DNA of 64,000 nt, taken from positions 124,001 through 188,000 of the forward strand of contig NZ_LQZQ01000002.1 of the NCBI RefSeq assembly GCF_001593005.1, written 5' to 3'. Shown piece after piece: positions 9,014 through 16,562 of the stretch; the stretch's first letter is position 1, and each line of letters starts with the position of its first letter. Below the pieces are notes generated by a model that did no database searches, was not told the origin of the DNA, and worked only from the letters and a program-made list of their open reading frames with translations. Origin of the DNA: Roseivirga ehrenbergii (GTDB lineage: Bacteria > Bacteroidota > Bacteroidia > Cytophagales > Cyclobacteriaceae). The position numbers and the translations under genes are program-made.

Positions 9014-9904
9014 ATGGATTTGACTTTGGTAGTATTGGCCGCGGGCATGGGAAGCCGATATGGTGGAAATAAACAATTGGACGGAATTGGCCCACATGGC
9101 GAAATCATTATGGATTATTCAATTCATGACGCCATCAATGCTGGATTCACTAAAGTGGTATTTATTATCCGTACCGATTTGAAGGACGCTTTTGATGAGC
9201 ACTACAAAAATCGATTCAACGGAAAGATTAAAATGGAGTATGCTTTTCAGAATGAATACACAGAACATACTGCGCCATACGAAGCCGATAGAAAAAAGCC
9301 ATGGGGAACAACACATGCTATTTTGGCTGCCAAACATCTCATCAATGAACCTTTTGTAGTAATTAATGCCGATGATTATTATGGTCAGGAATCTTTTGGT
9401 GAAGTGGTGACTACCATGAAAAACTTAAAGGAAAATGAGTACTTGATCATGGGTTACAGTTTGGTCAACACGCTTTCCGATCACGGAACAGTAAACCGTG
9501 GCGTTTGCCATGTGAAAGAAGACATGACCTTAACGGGCATCAAAGAAACGCTGGCCATCAGTAAAGACGGTGACGACATTACTTATGAAGAAAATGGAGT
9601 GAAGCATTCACTCGCGCCAGACACTTACGTGTCGATGAATTTCTTGGGTTTCCCAGCTTCTGCGCTCCCTCATTTCGAAGAAAAATTTATCGATTTTGTG
9701 AAGGAAAACCACACCAACCCTAAGTCGGAGTGTTTTATTCCTGCCGAAATGGACAACCTCATGAACGAAGGCAAAGCTACAGTTAAGGTAGTACCTACTT
9801 CTGCTTCATGGTTAGGAGTAACCTATCAGGAGGATAAACCATTTGTTGTAAGCGGAATTAGTAAAATGATTGCGGACGGGAAATACCCTGAAGAAATAAA
9901 ATAA
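9014..9904 (+). CDS. Sugar-1-phosphate nucleotidyltransferase-like protein
   Basis: The N-terminal motif LAAGMGSRYGGNKQ is the nucleotide-binding signature of the NTP_transferase family. INADDYYG at about residues 117-124 corresponds to the metal-binding region. The length of 296 aa is typical of single-domain enzymes that join a sugar 1-phosphate to UTP, GTP or dTTP. The ATG at 9014 directly precedes the first beta strand; an upstream TTG frame would add a non-conserved extension. The stop overlaps the next start by one base (TAATG), giving tight coupling with the NahK-like kinase. Together they could turn a sugar into a sugar 1-phosphate and then an NDP-sugar. The sugar is not determinable from sequence. 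Confidence 0.88.
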   Translation: MDLTLVVLAAGMGSRYGGNKQLDGIGPHGEIIMDYSIHDAINAGFTKVVFIIRTDLKDAFDEHYKNRFNGKIKMEYAFQNEYTEHTAPYEADRKKPWGTTHAILAAKHLINEPFVVINADDYYGQESFGEVVTTMKNLKENEYLIMGYSLVNTLSDHGTVNRGVCHVKEDMTLTGIKETLAISKDGDDITYEENGVKHSLAPDTYVSMNFLGFPASALPHFEEKFIDFVKENHTNPKSECFIPAEMDNLMNEGKATVKVVPTSASWLGVTYQEDKPFVVSGISKMIADGKYPEEIK

Positions 9905-10920
9905 TGAACATTGCCTTAGCAGCATTAAAGGCATTCCAATTAAAAGGGGCGATCGAGAAGGTTGCCCCTTTCGGTTCTGGCCATATCAATGATACCTTCA
10001 AAGTTGAAACAGGCTGTGGAGACTATTTGCTTCAGAAGGTAAACACCAAAGTTTTTCAGAATACAGAAACTTTGGAAAACAATCTCAACCTGCTGCAAGG
10101 CGTGCAATCAGAAGTATTTGCAAAGCACATTACTACCGAAAAGGGGAAATGCTTTTATGTAGATCAAAATGGCTGTTGGAAATTACAAGAGTTCGTATTG
10201 AATGCCTATGGACCGACAACTGCTAATAATCTCACTTTGGTTAAAGAAGTTGGAAAAGGCTTTGGCATGTTTACCAAAGTCACGTCTGTTTTAGACCCTA
10301 CCGTTTTCAATGAAGCCATCCCGAATTTCCATAACTTAAAATGGCGTTTGGAACAATTGGACGAAGCCATTGAACAGAATAGGGCAAACCGAAGAGAGTC
10401 AAGCCAACACCTCATTGAACAGGCAAACACTTTCCGCTGGATTGCCGACCACTTTAATCAACTTGTAAAGGGCGGTTTAGCGTTAAGGGTGTGTCATAAC
10501 GATACAAAAATTGATAATATTCTTTTGACCGAAGGCAGTGATGAATTTCGGCATGTGATTGATTTAGACACCTCTGGCCCTGGTTATGTGCTCTCCGATT
10601 TTGGCGATATGATGCGCACTTTACTTAGCCCAACCAAAGAAGCTGAACTGGATGAAAGTAAAATCGAAATCAGAGAAGGTTATTTAGAGGCACTAAAATC
10701 AGGTTATCTTTCTTCTTGCACTGAGTCTCTTTCATCTCTAGAAATTCAAAATCTAGAATTTGGCGGTTTATACATGATCTATATGCAGGCTATTCGTTTT
10801 TTAGCCGATTACTTGAATGGTGATTCCTATTACAAAATAAGCTTCGCGGAAGAAAACTATATCAGGGCCAGAAATCAATTCAGGTTATTGGAACTACTGA
10901 ACAAACAAATTGAGCTATGA
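9904..10920 (+). CDS. NahK-like anomeric sugar kinase (aminoglycoside phosphotransferase fold)
   Basis: The protein has the APH-type kinase fold. FGSGHINDTF at residues 23-32 is the characteristic N-terminal glycine loop of N-acetylhexosamine 1-kinases and their relatives, sometimes annotated mucin desulfatase. The catalytic loop is RVCHNDTKIDNIL and the metal-binding segment is HVIDLDTSGPG followed by DFGDMMRTLL. The known reaction of characterised relatives is ATP-dependent C1 phosphorylation of GlcNAc or GalNAc in the cytoplasm. It is the middle gene of a three-gene operon, overlapping the nucleotidyltransferase by one base and the cupin gene by four. The operon logic supports a kinase-then-nucleotidyltransferase salvage route. 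Substrate specificity is inferred. Confidence 0.86.
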   Translation: MNIALAALKAFQLKGAIEKVAPFGSGHINDTFKVETGCGDYLLQKVNTKVFQNTETLENNLNLLQGVQSEVFAKHITTEKGKCFYVDQNGCWKLQEFVLNAYGPTTANNLTLVKEVGKGFGMFTKVTSVLDPTVFNEAIPNFHNLKWRLEQLDEAIEQNRANRRESSQHLIEQANTFRWIADHFNQLVKGGLALRVCHNDTKIDNILLTEGSDEFRHVIDLDTSGPGYVLSDFGDMMRTLLSPTKEAELDESKIEIREGYLEALKSGYLSSCTESLSSLEIQNLEFGGLYMIYMQAIRFLADYLNGDSYYKISFAEENYIRARNQFRLLELLNKQIEL

Positions 10921-11414
10921 AAGCGGAATACTACATTGAAAAACTAAACCTACTGGCTCATCCAGAAGGAGGTTATTACGCTGAAAACTATCGATCGGAA
11001 GAAAGTATTGAAAAAAGCGCATTGCCAAATTACTATCCATCGGCACGAACATTCGGTACTTCAATTTACTTTTTGCTTACACCCAATAGCGTTTCAAATT
11101 TCCATAGGCTAAACTCAGACGAAATTTGGCATTTTCATGATGGAGGTGCGGCCCGTATTCATATACTTTCCCCCGAAGGAAAACTGATTTCTAAAACCAT
11201 TGGAAAAGACTTAGAAAAGGGTGAAAGCTTCCAAGTTGTAATTCCAAAACACCATTGGTTTGCCTCGGAAATCGTTCAAGGAGATTTCATTTTAGTAGGT
11301 TGCACAGTCTCACCGGGTTTCGAATTTGAAGACTTTGAATTGGCCGATCGCTCGACTTTAGCTTCCGTTTATCCAGATCATAAAACACTGATTGAGCGTT
11401 TCACGAAAGCATAG
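10917..11414 (+). CDS. DUF985 cupin-superfamily protein
   Basis: This is a 165-residue single-domain cupin. It has the N-terminal [14 protein letters not shown] typical of DUF985, the barrel segments SIYFLLTP and [16 protein letters not shown], and a C-terminal [15 protein letters not shown]. It begins with an ATGA overlap on the kinase gene, so it is translationally coupled to the sugar kinase operon. The family's biochemical function is not established; the structure suggests sugar or small-ligand binding or isomerisation. Its position suggests a role with the same sugar, for example handling anomers. Confidence 0.85.
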   Translation: MKAEYYIEKLNLLAHPEGGYYAENYRSEESIEKSALPNYYPSARTFGTSIYFLLTPNSVSNFHRLNSDEIWHFHDGGAARIHILSPEGKLISKTIGKDLEKGESFQVVIPKHHWFASEIVQGDFILVGCTVSPGFEFEDFELADRSTLASVYPDHKTLIERFTKA

Positions 11415-11464
11415 TTGTTCGCTGCATGAATTTGTGGCAAAAACTTAAAACCAAAAACAACAAT

Positions 11465-11785
11465 ATGCTTTTAACAACAACCCCAACCATTGAAGGTCAC
11501 ACAATTACAAAGTACCATGGCGTAATTACAGGCGAAGCCATTATTGGCGCCAACCTGTTCAAAGACATTTTCGCCAGTATTACCGATTTAGTCGGAGGCC
11601 GCTCTGGCTCCTATGAAAAAGTGCTTCGCGAAGCAAAAAATAATGCAATGCAAGAATTACAATACGCGGCTCAAGCCATGGGCGCAAATGCAGTAGTGGG
11701 CATTGATTTGGATTATGAAACGATAGGTCAGAGTTCTAGTATGCTAATGGTTACAGCAAGCGGAACAGCAGTAACCTATCAATAA
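11465..11785 (+). CDS. YbjQ/UPF0145 family protein
   Basis: The 106-residue protein shows the family pattern: TTTPTIEG at the start, [17 protein letters not shown], the [14 protein letters not shown] region, [24 protein letters not shown], and the terminal GTAVTYQ. The ATG at 11465 gives the usual family length; an in-frame ATG at 11426 would add 13 residues. The fold forms pentamers in known structures and is sometimes called a heavy-metal-binding domain, but no molecular function is proven. It follows the cupin gene by 50 bp in the same direction and may share its transcript. Confidence 0.88.
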   Translation: MLLTTTPTIEGHTITKYHGVITGEAIIGANLFKDIFASITDLVGGRSGSYEKVLREAKNNAMQELQYAAQAMGANAVVGIDLDYETIGQSSSMLMVTASGTAVTYQ

Positions 11786-11789
11786 TACT

Positions 11790-11807
11790 CACCGATTGGT
11801 GTTTTTT
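11790..11807 (+). terminator. Short hairpin with T-tract after the YbjQ gene
   Basis: CACC (11790-11793) and GGTG (11798-11801) enclose four bases and are followed by six T. The stem is short, so it may act together with the larger hairpin just downstream. Confidence 0.45.
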
Positions 11808-11814
11808 ATCCCAT

Positions 11815-11845
11815 AAAGCCTCGATTTATAGCAGATCGGGGCTTT
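11815..11845 (+). terminator. Hairpin terminator after the sugar kinase operon
   Basis: AAAGCCTCGAT (11815-11825) pairs with ATCGGGGCTTT (11835-11845), with a single G-T wobble, followed by a T-rich stretch. Confidence 0.7.
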
Positions 11846-11946
11846 ACTTTTAACACTCGTATATAAACTTTTACCCACTTGAAATGTTAGTTAAGCATGA
11901 TTAGCGTAGCTCTAAAAGCAAGCGCTTGTACTAACAGAAACTAATT

Positions 11947-12156
11947 ATGCTTTATACATTTATAGAAAATCCTTCAAGCCATTTCGATGCAATGGAATAC
12001 ACTCCTGTAGTTCATCAAAAATCCATTTACAAGGCCAATGACCCAAATGAGACAGACTTTCTTTCTAAAAACCCAGATTTAATTTGGGGTATATTGATTG
12101 GAGTAATGGTGTTAGCTTTTGCCTTTTACGCCTTTTTAAAAAAGAAGAAGGATTAG
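11947..12156 (+). CDS. Small single-pass membrane protein
   Basis: This is a 69-residue protein with a polar N-terminal half and one hydrophobic helix at residues about 46-65 (IWGILIGVMVLAFAFYAF), ending in a lysine cluster KKKKD. The topology is therefore N-out, C-in by the positive-inside rule. It starts at ATG and converges on the DUF2132 gene 29 bp away. No known family is recognised. The clean membrane helix and basic tail make it a plausible real gene. Confidence 0.6.
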   Translation: MLYTFIENPSSHFDAMEYTPVVHQKSIYKANDPNETDFLSKNPDLIWGILIGVMVLAFAFYAFLKKKKD

Positions 12157-12185
12157 TTATATAATGACGCTTGGAGAACAGTTGA

Positions 12186-12410
12186 TTAAATAGAACGCAG
12201 GTATAATTGTTCTACTTTTTCTCTAGCCCAAGGCGTTTTGCGCAAAAAAGTAAGGCTAGATTTAATGGATGGGTTATGCGTAAAACAACGAATATTGATT
12301 CTATCGCCCAATTCTTCCCAGCCATACTTCTTTACCAGTACTTCGAGTATATCGGCCAGTTTTACTCCGTGCAGAGGGTTGTTGGGTTGAGATTCTTTTG
12401 GGGTGGTCAT
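12186..12410 (-). CDS. VF530/DUF2132 family small protein
   Basis: The 74-residue protein matches the compact VF530 family almost end to end: [48 protein letters not shown] and the final VEQLY. The family forms a small helical fold proposed to bind DNA, but its role is unknown. It starts at ATG, and a palindromic repeat lies just upstream, so its promoter may lie in or beyond that element. Confidence 0.92.
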   Translation of the reverse strand: MTTPKESQPNNPLHGVKLADILEVLVKKYGWEELGDRINIRCFTHNPSIKSSLTFLRKTPWAREKVEQLYLRSI

Positions 12411-12445
12411 AGGTTTTTATTTAGAAGGTTACCTCAATTACTACT

Positions 12446-12522
12446 GGTCACCCTGAGCTTGACTCAGGGTCTGTCAAAATAGACAGACAATAAGCAGGCG
12501 CTGAAACAAGTTCAGAATGACC
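12446..12522. repeat. Short palindromic element (MITE- or REP-like)
   Basis: Arms at 12446-12467 and 12501-12522 are inverted copies agreeing at 17 of 22 positions (consensus GGTCAyyCTGArCTTGwyTCAG), with 33 bp between. The left arm itself contains CCTGAGCTTGACTCAGG, a perfect 6-bp stem. It lies between the lipoprotein and DUF2132 genes. Confidence 0.6.
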
Positions 12523-12546
12523 AATAGCTTTAAGGTAGGCCTTTAT

Positions 12547-13692
12547 TTATATTTCAGAATCTCGGTAAAAATTACTGATACTTCCAATTATTTGATCGTA
12601 GATACGGTCTACAAAACCGATGAAAAGAGTTTGAGGAGGTGGCGGAGGCAACTCCTTCAACTTACTCATTTCTATTTCATCGCGGGTAAGCGCCCTAGAG
12701 TCTCCGTTAAACGAAGCCCATTCGTGTACCCAAACATCTTTGCTTGGCAACTTACGATTGGTCAAAATTCGGTTCGTATAAGCATCTCTTATTTCGAAAT
12801 TCATTACCCCCTGAGACGAAAGCGTTTTGCGATTAATCGTTAACTCGGCTTTCACAGTATTATACACATCGTGCTTCACACCTTTGTCGTCAGTAAACTG
12901 CCCAACCACTACGCTGTCGCGCTTTACTTCTTTGGTTTTCGATTCAATCAAAGTTTGACCTAAAACGAAATCATCAAATTGCATCGACACGATTTGGTCG
13001 GGTTGCAAATCAATCTGCTCTGCTTCATCAACAGTGAAAAACTGAACAAATCGGCCTTGGCTAAATCTATCTAAGTATTCGATTACTCGGTTTTCAAAAT
13101 ACTCATTCGTCAACTCCAAGCTGCGAGAGTGAATGGGAATTGGCTCGATTAAAACCCTAACCGTTCCCATATTTCTAGCGTCAGTCAACAGGCTGTCGAT
13201 ATTTGGTACGTTTCTATCAAAATTGAGCGCAAAATTGAAATGTTTAAAAGCCCTTCTTCCACCTTCAATTGTATTGGTAGCTAAAGCATTATTTCCCAAT
13301 TCTATCTGGTATTCAGCAGCTTTTCTGGCAGCATCGCTTTCTTCGCTAATATATGATTTTGGCATTACCAGTGACAAACAGGCTGGGCATCGCTGAATTT
13401 GACGATAGTAACTGTTCAACTGCTTGTACTGATAGTAAGTAGCTTCCCATTTATTTGGGTCGTTACTAACGGCCAACATGCGGATGTAATCCATATGATA
13501 ATTGCTCGCCAAACGGTAACCCTCAATCAATACATCCTGCGATTTCTTATTGTCTGGGTTCGATTGTAAACGATTGATGGCACGGTCTAAAGCCGTTTCA
13601 TAATTGCCTTTTTCGAGTGCGTTTTTTCCTGTAGCACAGCTTACGATAGTCAGCACCATAAGGGCTAAAAGTGAGTGTAAAAAAGTTTTCAT
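12547..13692 (-). CDS. TPR-containing lipoprotein, function unknown
   Basis: The 381-residue protein has a lipoprotein signal peptide with cleavage before the cysteine in VSCATG near residue 19. It is followed by a tetratricopeptide-like stretch (ALEKGNYETALDRAINRLQSNP) and then a longer domain rich in beta strands. A proline run PPPPP lies near residue 350. The lipid anchor places it at the periplasmic face of the inner membrane or in the outer membrane. It starts at ATG, precedes DUF2132 in the same direction, and follows plsC by about 50 bp. I do not recognise a named family. Confidence 0.75.
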   Translation of the reverse strand: MKTFLHSLLALMVLTIVSCATGKNALEKGNYETALDRAINRLQSNPDNKKSQDVLIEGYRLASNYHMDYIRMLAVSNDPNKWEATYYQYKQLNSYYRQIQRCPACLSLVMPKSYISEESDAARKAAEYQIELGNNALATNTIEGGRRAFKHFNFALNFDRNVPNIDSLLTDARNMGTVRVLIEPIPIHSRSLELTNEYFENRVIEYLDRFSQGRFVQFFTVDEAEQIDLQPDQIVSMQFDDFVLGQTLIESKTKEVKRDSVVVGQFTDDKGVKHDVYNTVKAELTINRKTLSSQGVMNFEIRDAYTNRILTNRKLPSKDVWVHEWASFNGDSRALTRDEIEMSKLKELPPPPPQTLFIGFVDRIYDQIIGSISNFYRDSEI

Positions 13693-13742
13693 AAGCTTTA
13701 TTGTTTGGTTGAGTAAGCCACTATTCCAAAATGAATGCCAAA

Positions 13743-14489
13743 TTAGTGTTTATTCTTCTCATCTAATTCAATGATCTTAGATTTCATCATTTCGTAAACT
13801 TGATTTTTTAGGGCTGGAAGGTCCTCTTGGGTCATATTTTGGGTAGAAATGGGTGGAAGAAAATAATTGTCAATTACACCCGGCTTTAAGCCCAATTGAC
13901 CTTTAGGCATCAGTCTTTTCGCATCGTGAATAATCAATGGCATAATAGGAGTACCCGTTTCAATGGCCAATCGGAAAGGGCCGTTATAAAAAGGAAGTAG
14001 CGGTTTATCGGTATTGTTTCGTGTACCCTCTGGGGCTACCATAATCGAAAGGCCTCGGTTTAAGTTTTTCACCAGCTTCTGAATACTTTTCTTTCTACTT
14101 TCTTCGCTGGTACGGTCTACCCATACGGCAAAGCTGCTGGCAATAAACCCAAACAGCGGAATTTTAGCCAGTTCCTTTTTGCCCAAACCTTTTAACGGAA
14201 CAGGAATGGCCCTTGGAATAGCGGGAGCATCTAAAAACGAAGTGTGATTAATCGTGAAAATATACGGCTGACCGCGTTGAATGAGTTTTCTATTATGGGT
14301 TTTAAAATGTATGAAAGAAACCATCGAAAAAAGGAAGACCCAAACACGGGCAAAAAAGTAACTGAGTTTATCCAGTTTATGACTTATCAATCTTGGAATT
14401 ACTGTAAAAGGAGACAGCGCAATCATAATGGCTACAAACCAAATGGCGCACCAAGCTGTATACAGTATTTGAATCCCTTTTTTCAGCAT
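13743..14489 (-). CDS. plsC: 1-acyl-sn-glycerol-3-phosphate acyltransferase (PlsC family)
   Basis: PlsC transfers an acyl chain to lysophosphatidic acid to make phosphatidic acid at the inner membrane. The acyltransferase motif H-x4-D is at His82-Asp87 (NHTSFLDAP) and the substrate motif EGTR is at residues 154-157. A hydrophobic N-terminal segment of about 60 residues anchors the protein. The length of 248 aa is usual. It starts at ATG, with the lipoprotein gene next on the same strand. Relatives acting on other acyl acceptors, such as ornithine lipids, cannot be excluded. Confidence 0.9.
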   Translation of the reverse strand: MLKKGIQILYTAWCAIWFVAIMIALSPFTVIPRLISHKLDKLSYFFARVWVFLFSMVSFIHFKTHNRKLIQRGQPYIFTINHTSFLDAPAIPRAIPVPLKGLGKKELAKIPLFGFIASSFAVWVDRTSEESRKKSIQKLVKNLNRGLSIMVAPEGTRNNTDKPLLPFYNGPFRLAIETGTPIMPLIIHDAKRLMPKGQLGLKPGVIDNYFLPPISTQNMTQEDLPALKNQVYEMMKSKIIELDEKNKH

Positions 14490-14637
14490 AAAAACTTTTC
14501 TGAAGAATTAGCTAAAATAGTTTTTTTATGTGGAATGCGTCATTAGATTTGAGCGGAAATTAATGACAATTGACCATGATTATTCATCCAAATCATGACT
14601 CAATTTAAAGAAAAGGATGACTTCACTCTTTACTTGC

Positions 14638-14669
14638 AGCCCACACCCTTACCGGTTTGGGCTTTTTTT
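14638..14669 (+). terminator. Terminator-like hairpin with no known gene upstream
   Basis: AGCCCA (14638-14643) pairs with TGGGCT (14658-14663), followed by seven T. It lies between the divergent plsC and DUF72 genes, so no annotated plus-strand gene precedes it; a 27-codon ATG frame at 14595-14678 spans it. Confidence 0.5.
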
Positions 14670-14703
14670 GTGGATTAGTTTAACTTGAGGCAAATCTTAA
14701 AAT

Positions 14704-15590
14704 ATGAAATTCGGAAGCGTTGAACACCCAGAGAAAATTGATTTTACTTTACCGAAAGACCACCCCAATACGGCCACGGTTTTAGGGAAGTCAAACGCTA
14801 AGGATAAACCCAGTATTTATGTGGGTTGTGCCAAATGGAATAAAACCGACTTAAAGGGCTTTTACCCAAAAGGCACAAAGGATGAACTGACTTACTATGC
14901 TACTCAATTCAATAGTATTGAGTTAAACGCCACTTTCTATAATTATAGTAAAAAACAATTTGAAAACTGGTATGGAAAAACACCTGCCGACTTCAAGTTC
15001 TTTCCAAAAATTAATCAGATGATCAGCCATAGAAAGCGGTTGAATGATGCGGATCGCTATACTGAAGATTTTATTAATGCCTTGTCGGGTTTGGAGGAGA
15101 AAATGGAGCTAACTTTTCTTCAATTGCACGATAATTTTGGACCAAAAAACTGGGATAGGCTAGCGCATTTCATTACAAATTTCCCCAAAGGAATTCCGTT
15201 GGCGGTGGAAGTAAGGCACACTGGTTGAATGATGCTGAAGTTGCTGACCGATTTTACGCACTGCTCGAAGAAAACAATGTGACGAATATTATTACCGATA
15301 CGGCTGGTCGGAGAGATTTGCTTCACATGCACTTGACAACGTCCAAAGCTTTTATTCGCTATGTAGGTGCAAATCATGAAAGTGACTATACACGCTTAGA
15401 TGATTGGTTCGACCGAATTAAAAGCTGGATTGAAATAGGGGGGTTGGAAGATATTTATTTCTTCGTTCACCAAAACCTTGAGAAGGCCTCGCCTTTGCTT
15501 TCGGCCTACTTTATTAAGCGACTGAATAACGAACTGGGTTATAATCTACATGTGCCCGAACAACAAACTGGGCAAACCAATATGTTTTGA
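14704..15590 (+). pseudogene. DUF72 family gene broken by a frameshift
   Basis: The first frame (14704-15228) encodes a typical DUF72 N-terminal part (YVGCAKW, GFYPKGTK, FNSIELNATFY, FKFFPKINQMISH, LQLHDNF) and ends abnormally after VEVRHTG. The second frame resumes immediately (tgg at 15222) with W-L-NDAEVADRFYALLEE, then TDTAGRRDLLHMHLT and KRLNNELGYN to a normal end at 15590. Joined, they give one full-length protein. The change near 15217-15222 equals a net loss of one base modulo three, possibly four bases. DUF72 proteins have a TIM-barrel-like fold and unknown function. It could be a true pseudogene or a sequencing error; there is no slippery heptamer suggesting programmed frameshifting. 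Confidence 0.85.
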
Positions 15591-15660
15591 TTGAGTGGAA
15601 GAACAGGTTTTTTAAGAAATGATTCTTTTTACCGCTAAGAACACTGCGTTTTACTAAACT

Positions 15661-15757
15661 TAAATCGAAGCGCAATCGCTCGGTTGCACCGAGTGATGAC
15701 TAGAAGTTTGGCTTCAAGCCATCAAGCTAAAAGTCACTCGGCAAAGCCAAGCGACTG
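15661..15757 (+). repeat. 97-bp structured repeat, copy A
   Basis: This is a full copy of the dispersed element. The left arm CAATCGCTCGG...CCGAGTGATG and right arm GTCACTCGG...CCAAGCGACTG form an imperfect inverted repeat, and a TTGGCTT/AAGCC hairpin lies in the centre. It is preceded by an ACCGC(A/T)AAGAACAC-type leader. Confidence 0.85.
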
Positions 15758-15811
15758 AGAGAGAAGCTTTGAAATTTTCAGCAATACAAGTAAGATTTTA
15801 TTTGGTGAAAC

Positions 15812-15849
15812 GTGAAAAGACCTCTTCGAGGTGACTGTTATAGTGGGCT
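15812..15849 (+). repeat. GTGAAAAG/CCTC hairpin repeat, copy 1
   Basis: GTGAAAAGACCTC, a short loop, then GAGGTGACTGTTATAG: a small hairpin (ACCTC/GAGGT) shared with 52362-52399, a variant at 52713-52760, and 62955-62992. Confidence 0.75.
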
Positions 15850-15887
15850 GTTTTTTCACCGATAAGAACACTGCGTTTCATTAAGCT

Positions 15888-15984
15888 TAAATCGAAGTGC
15901 AATCGCTCGGTTGTACCGAGTGATGACTAGAAGTTTGGCTTCAAGCCAACAAGCTAAAAGTCACTCGGCAAAGCCAAGCGACTG
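15888..15984 (+). repeat. 97-bp structured repeat, copy B
   Basis: It has the same length and orientation as copy A, and differs at only a few positions. The central TTGGCTTCAAGCCAA hairpin is perfect here. Confidence 0.85.
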
Positions 15985-16005
15985 AGAGTTGATATAAAAG
16001 CGAGA

Positions 16006-16521
16006 CTAATTTGGAATGTAATTTCTAAGCACCAAAATTATTCGTTCGGCCTCTTCTTGCGTTATCTGCTTCCCAATTATTTCCGTTCGTTTTCCATATT
16101 TGAATTGAACATTGACATTTGAAAATCCAAACATGGCCGTTCCAGAAGCGCCAGGGTCATTCCGATAATCGTAAACTTTTAATTCAGTGATATTAGCCAT
16201 GATATATTCTTTACTCTCCTTTAACTTACCCACATGCTTACTTAACTTAATGTACTTCTCATGAATCTCTACTGTTTCATAACCTAGAGTTGCCCAATAA
16301 AAGCCAAACAAATTTTTATATGCTAACCACAGGAACAATAGAAAAGCAACAATAAAGAACGGATGTAAGGTGTCTGTTAGAGCCTGTTCTATGAGTTTAC
16401 CACACATCACCAAAATACCGACTATAGGAACAACAAGTAGAATTGCAATCAGCGTCTCCTTCCGCTCTGGGCGAATTGTTAATTCAATAAAACCGTCCTT
16501 CATGTCTAGCTGGATGCCCAT
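16006..16521 (-). CDS. Hypothetical membrane protein with PH-like C-terminal part
   Basis: This 171-residue protein has a short beta-like N-terminus, two hydrophobic helices at about residues 23-43 and 52-74, and a C-terminal region of alternating beta strands (ETVEIHEKYIKLSK, NITELKVYDYR, NVNVQFKYGKRTEIIGK) ending in a helix (EEAERIILVLRNYI). This layout resembles small bacterial PH-domain membrane proteins, but no specific family is claimed. It starts at ATG and is alone between the repeat locus and the GH109 gene. Confidence 0.65.
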   Translation of the reverse strand: MGIQLDMKDGFIELTIRPERKETLIAILLVVPIVGILVMCGKLIEQALTDTLHPFFIVAFLLFLWLAYKNLFGFYWATLGYETVEIHEKYIKLSKHVGKLKESKEYIMANITELKVYDYRNDPGASGTAMFGFSNVNVQFKYGKRTEIIGKQITQEEAERIILVLRNYIPN

Positions 16522-16562
16522 GGATAAAAATTAAGGCCAATCTTAAAGAACAGCCTTTGATA

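Larger units (their letters stand above)
15591..16005. other. Gene-free repeat locus (415 bp)
   Basis: It holds two copies of the 97-bp repeat 227 bp apart in the same orientation, with one GTGAAAAGACCTC hairpin unit between them. There is no coding sequence. It separates the broken DUF72 gene from a membrane-protein gene. Confidence 0.8.

Noticed and set aside
8932-9108. N-terminal extension of the sodium symporter
   Set aside because: It would overlap the divergent nucleotidyltransferase, and the conserved SSS start is the ATG at 8931.
12517-12843. 108-codon plus-strand frame
   Set aside because: It lies antisense to the TPR lipoprotein gene and has no independent support.
15210-15230. 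Programmed ribosomal frameshift in the DUF72 gene
   Set aside because: No slippery heptamer or downstream pseudoknot at the junction; a plain deletion or sequencing error is simpler.
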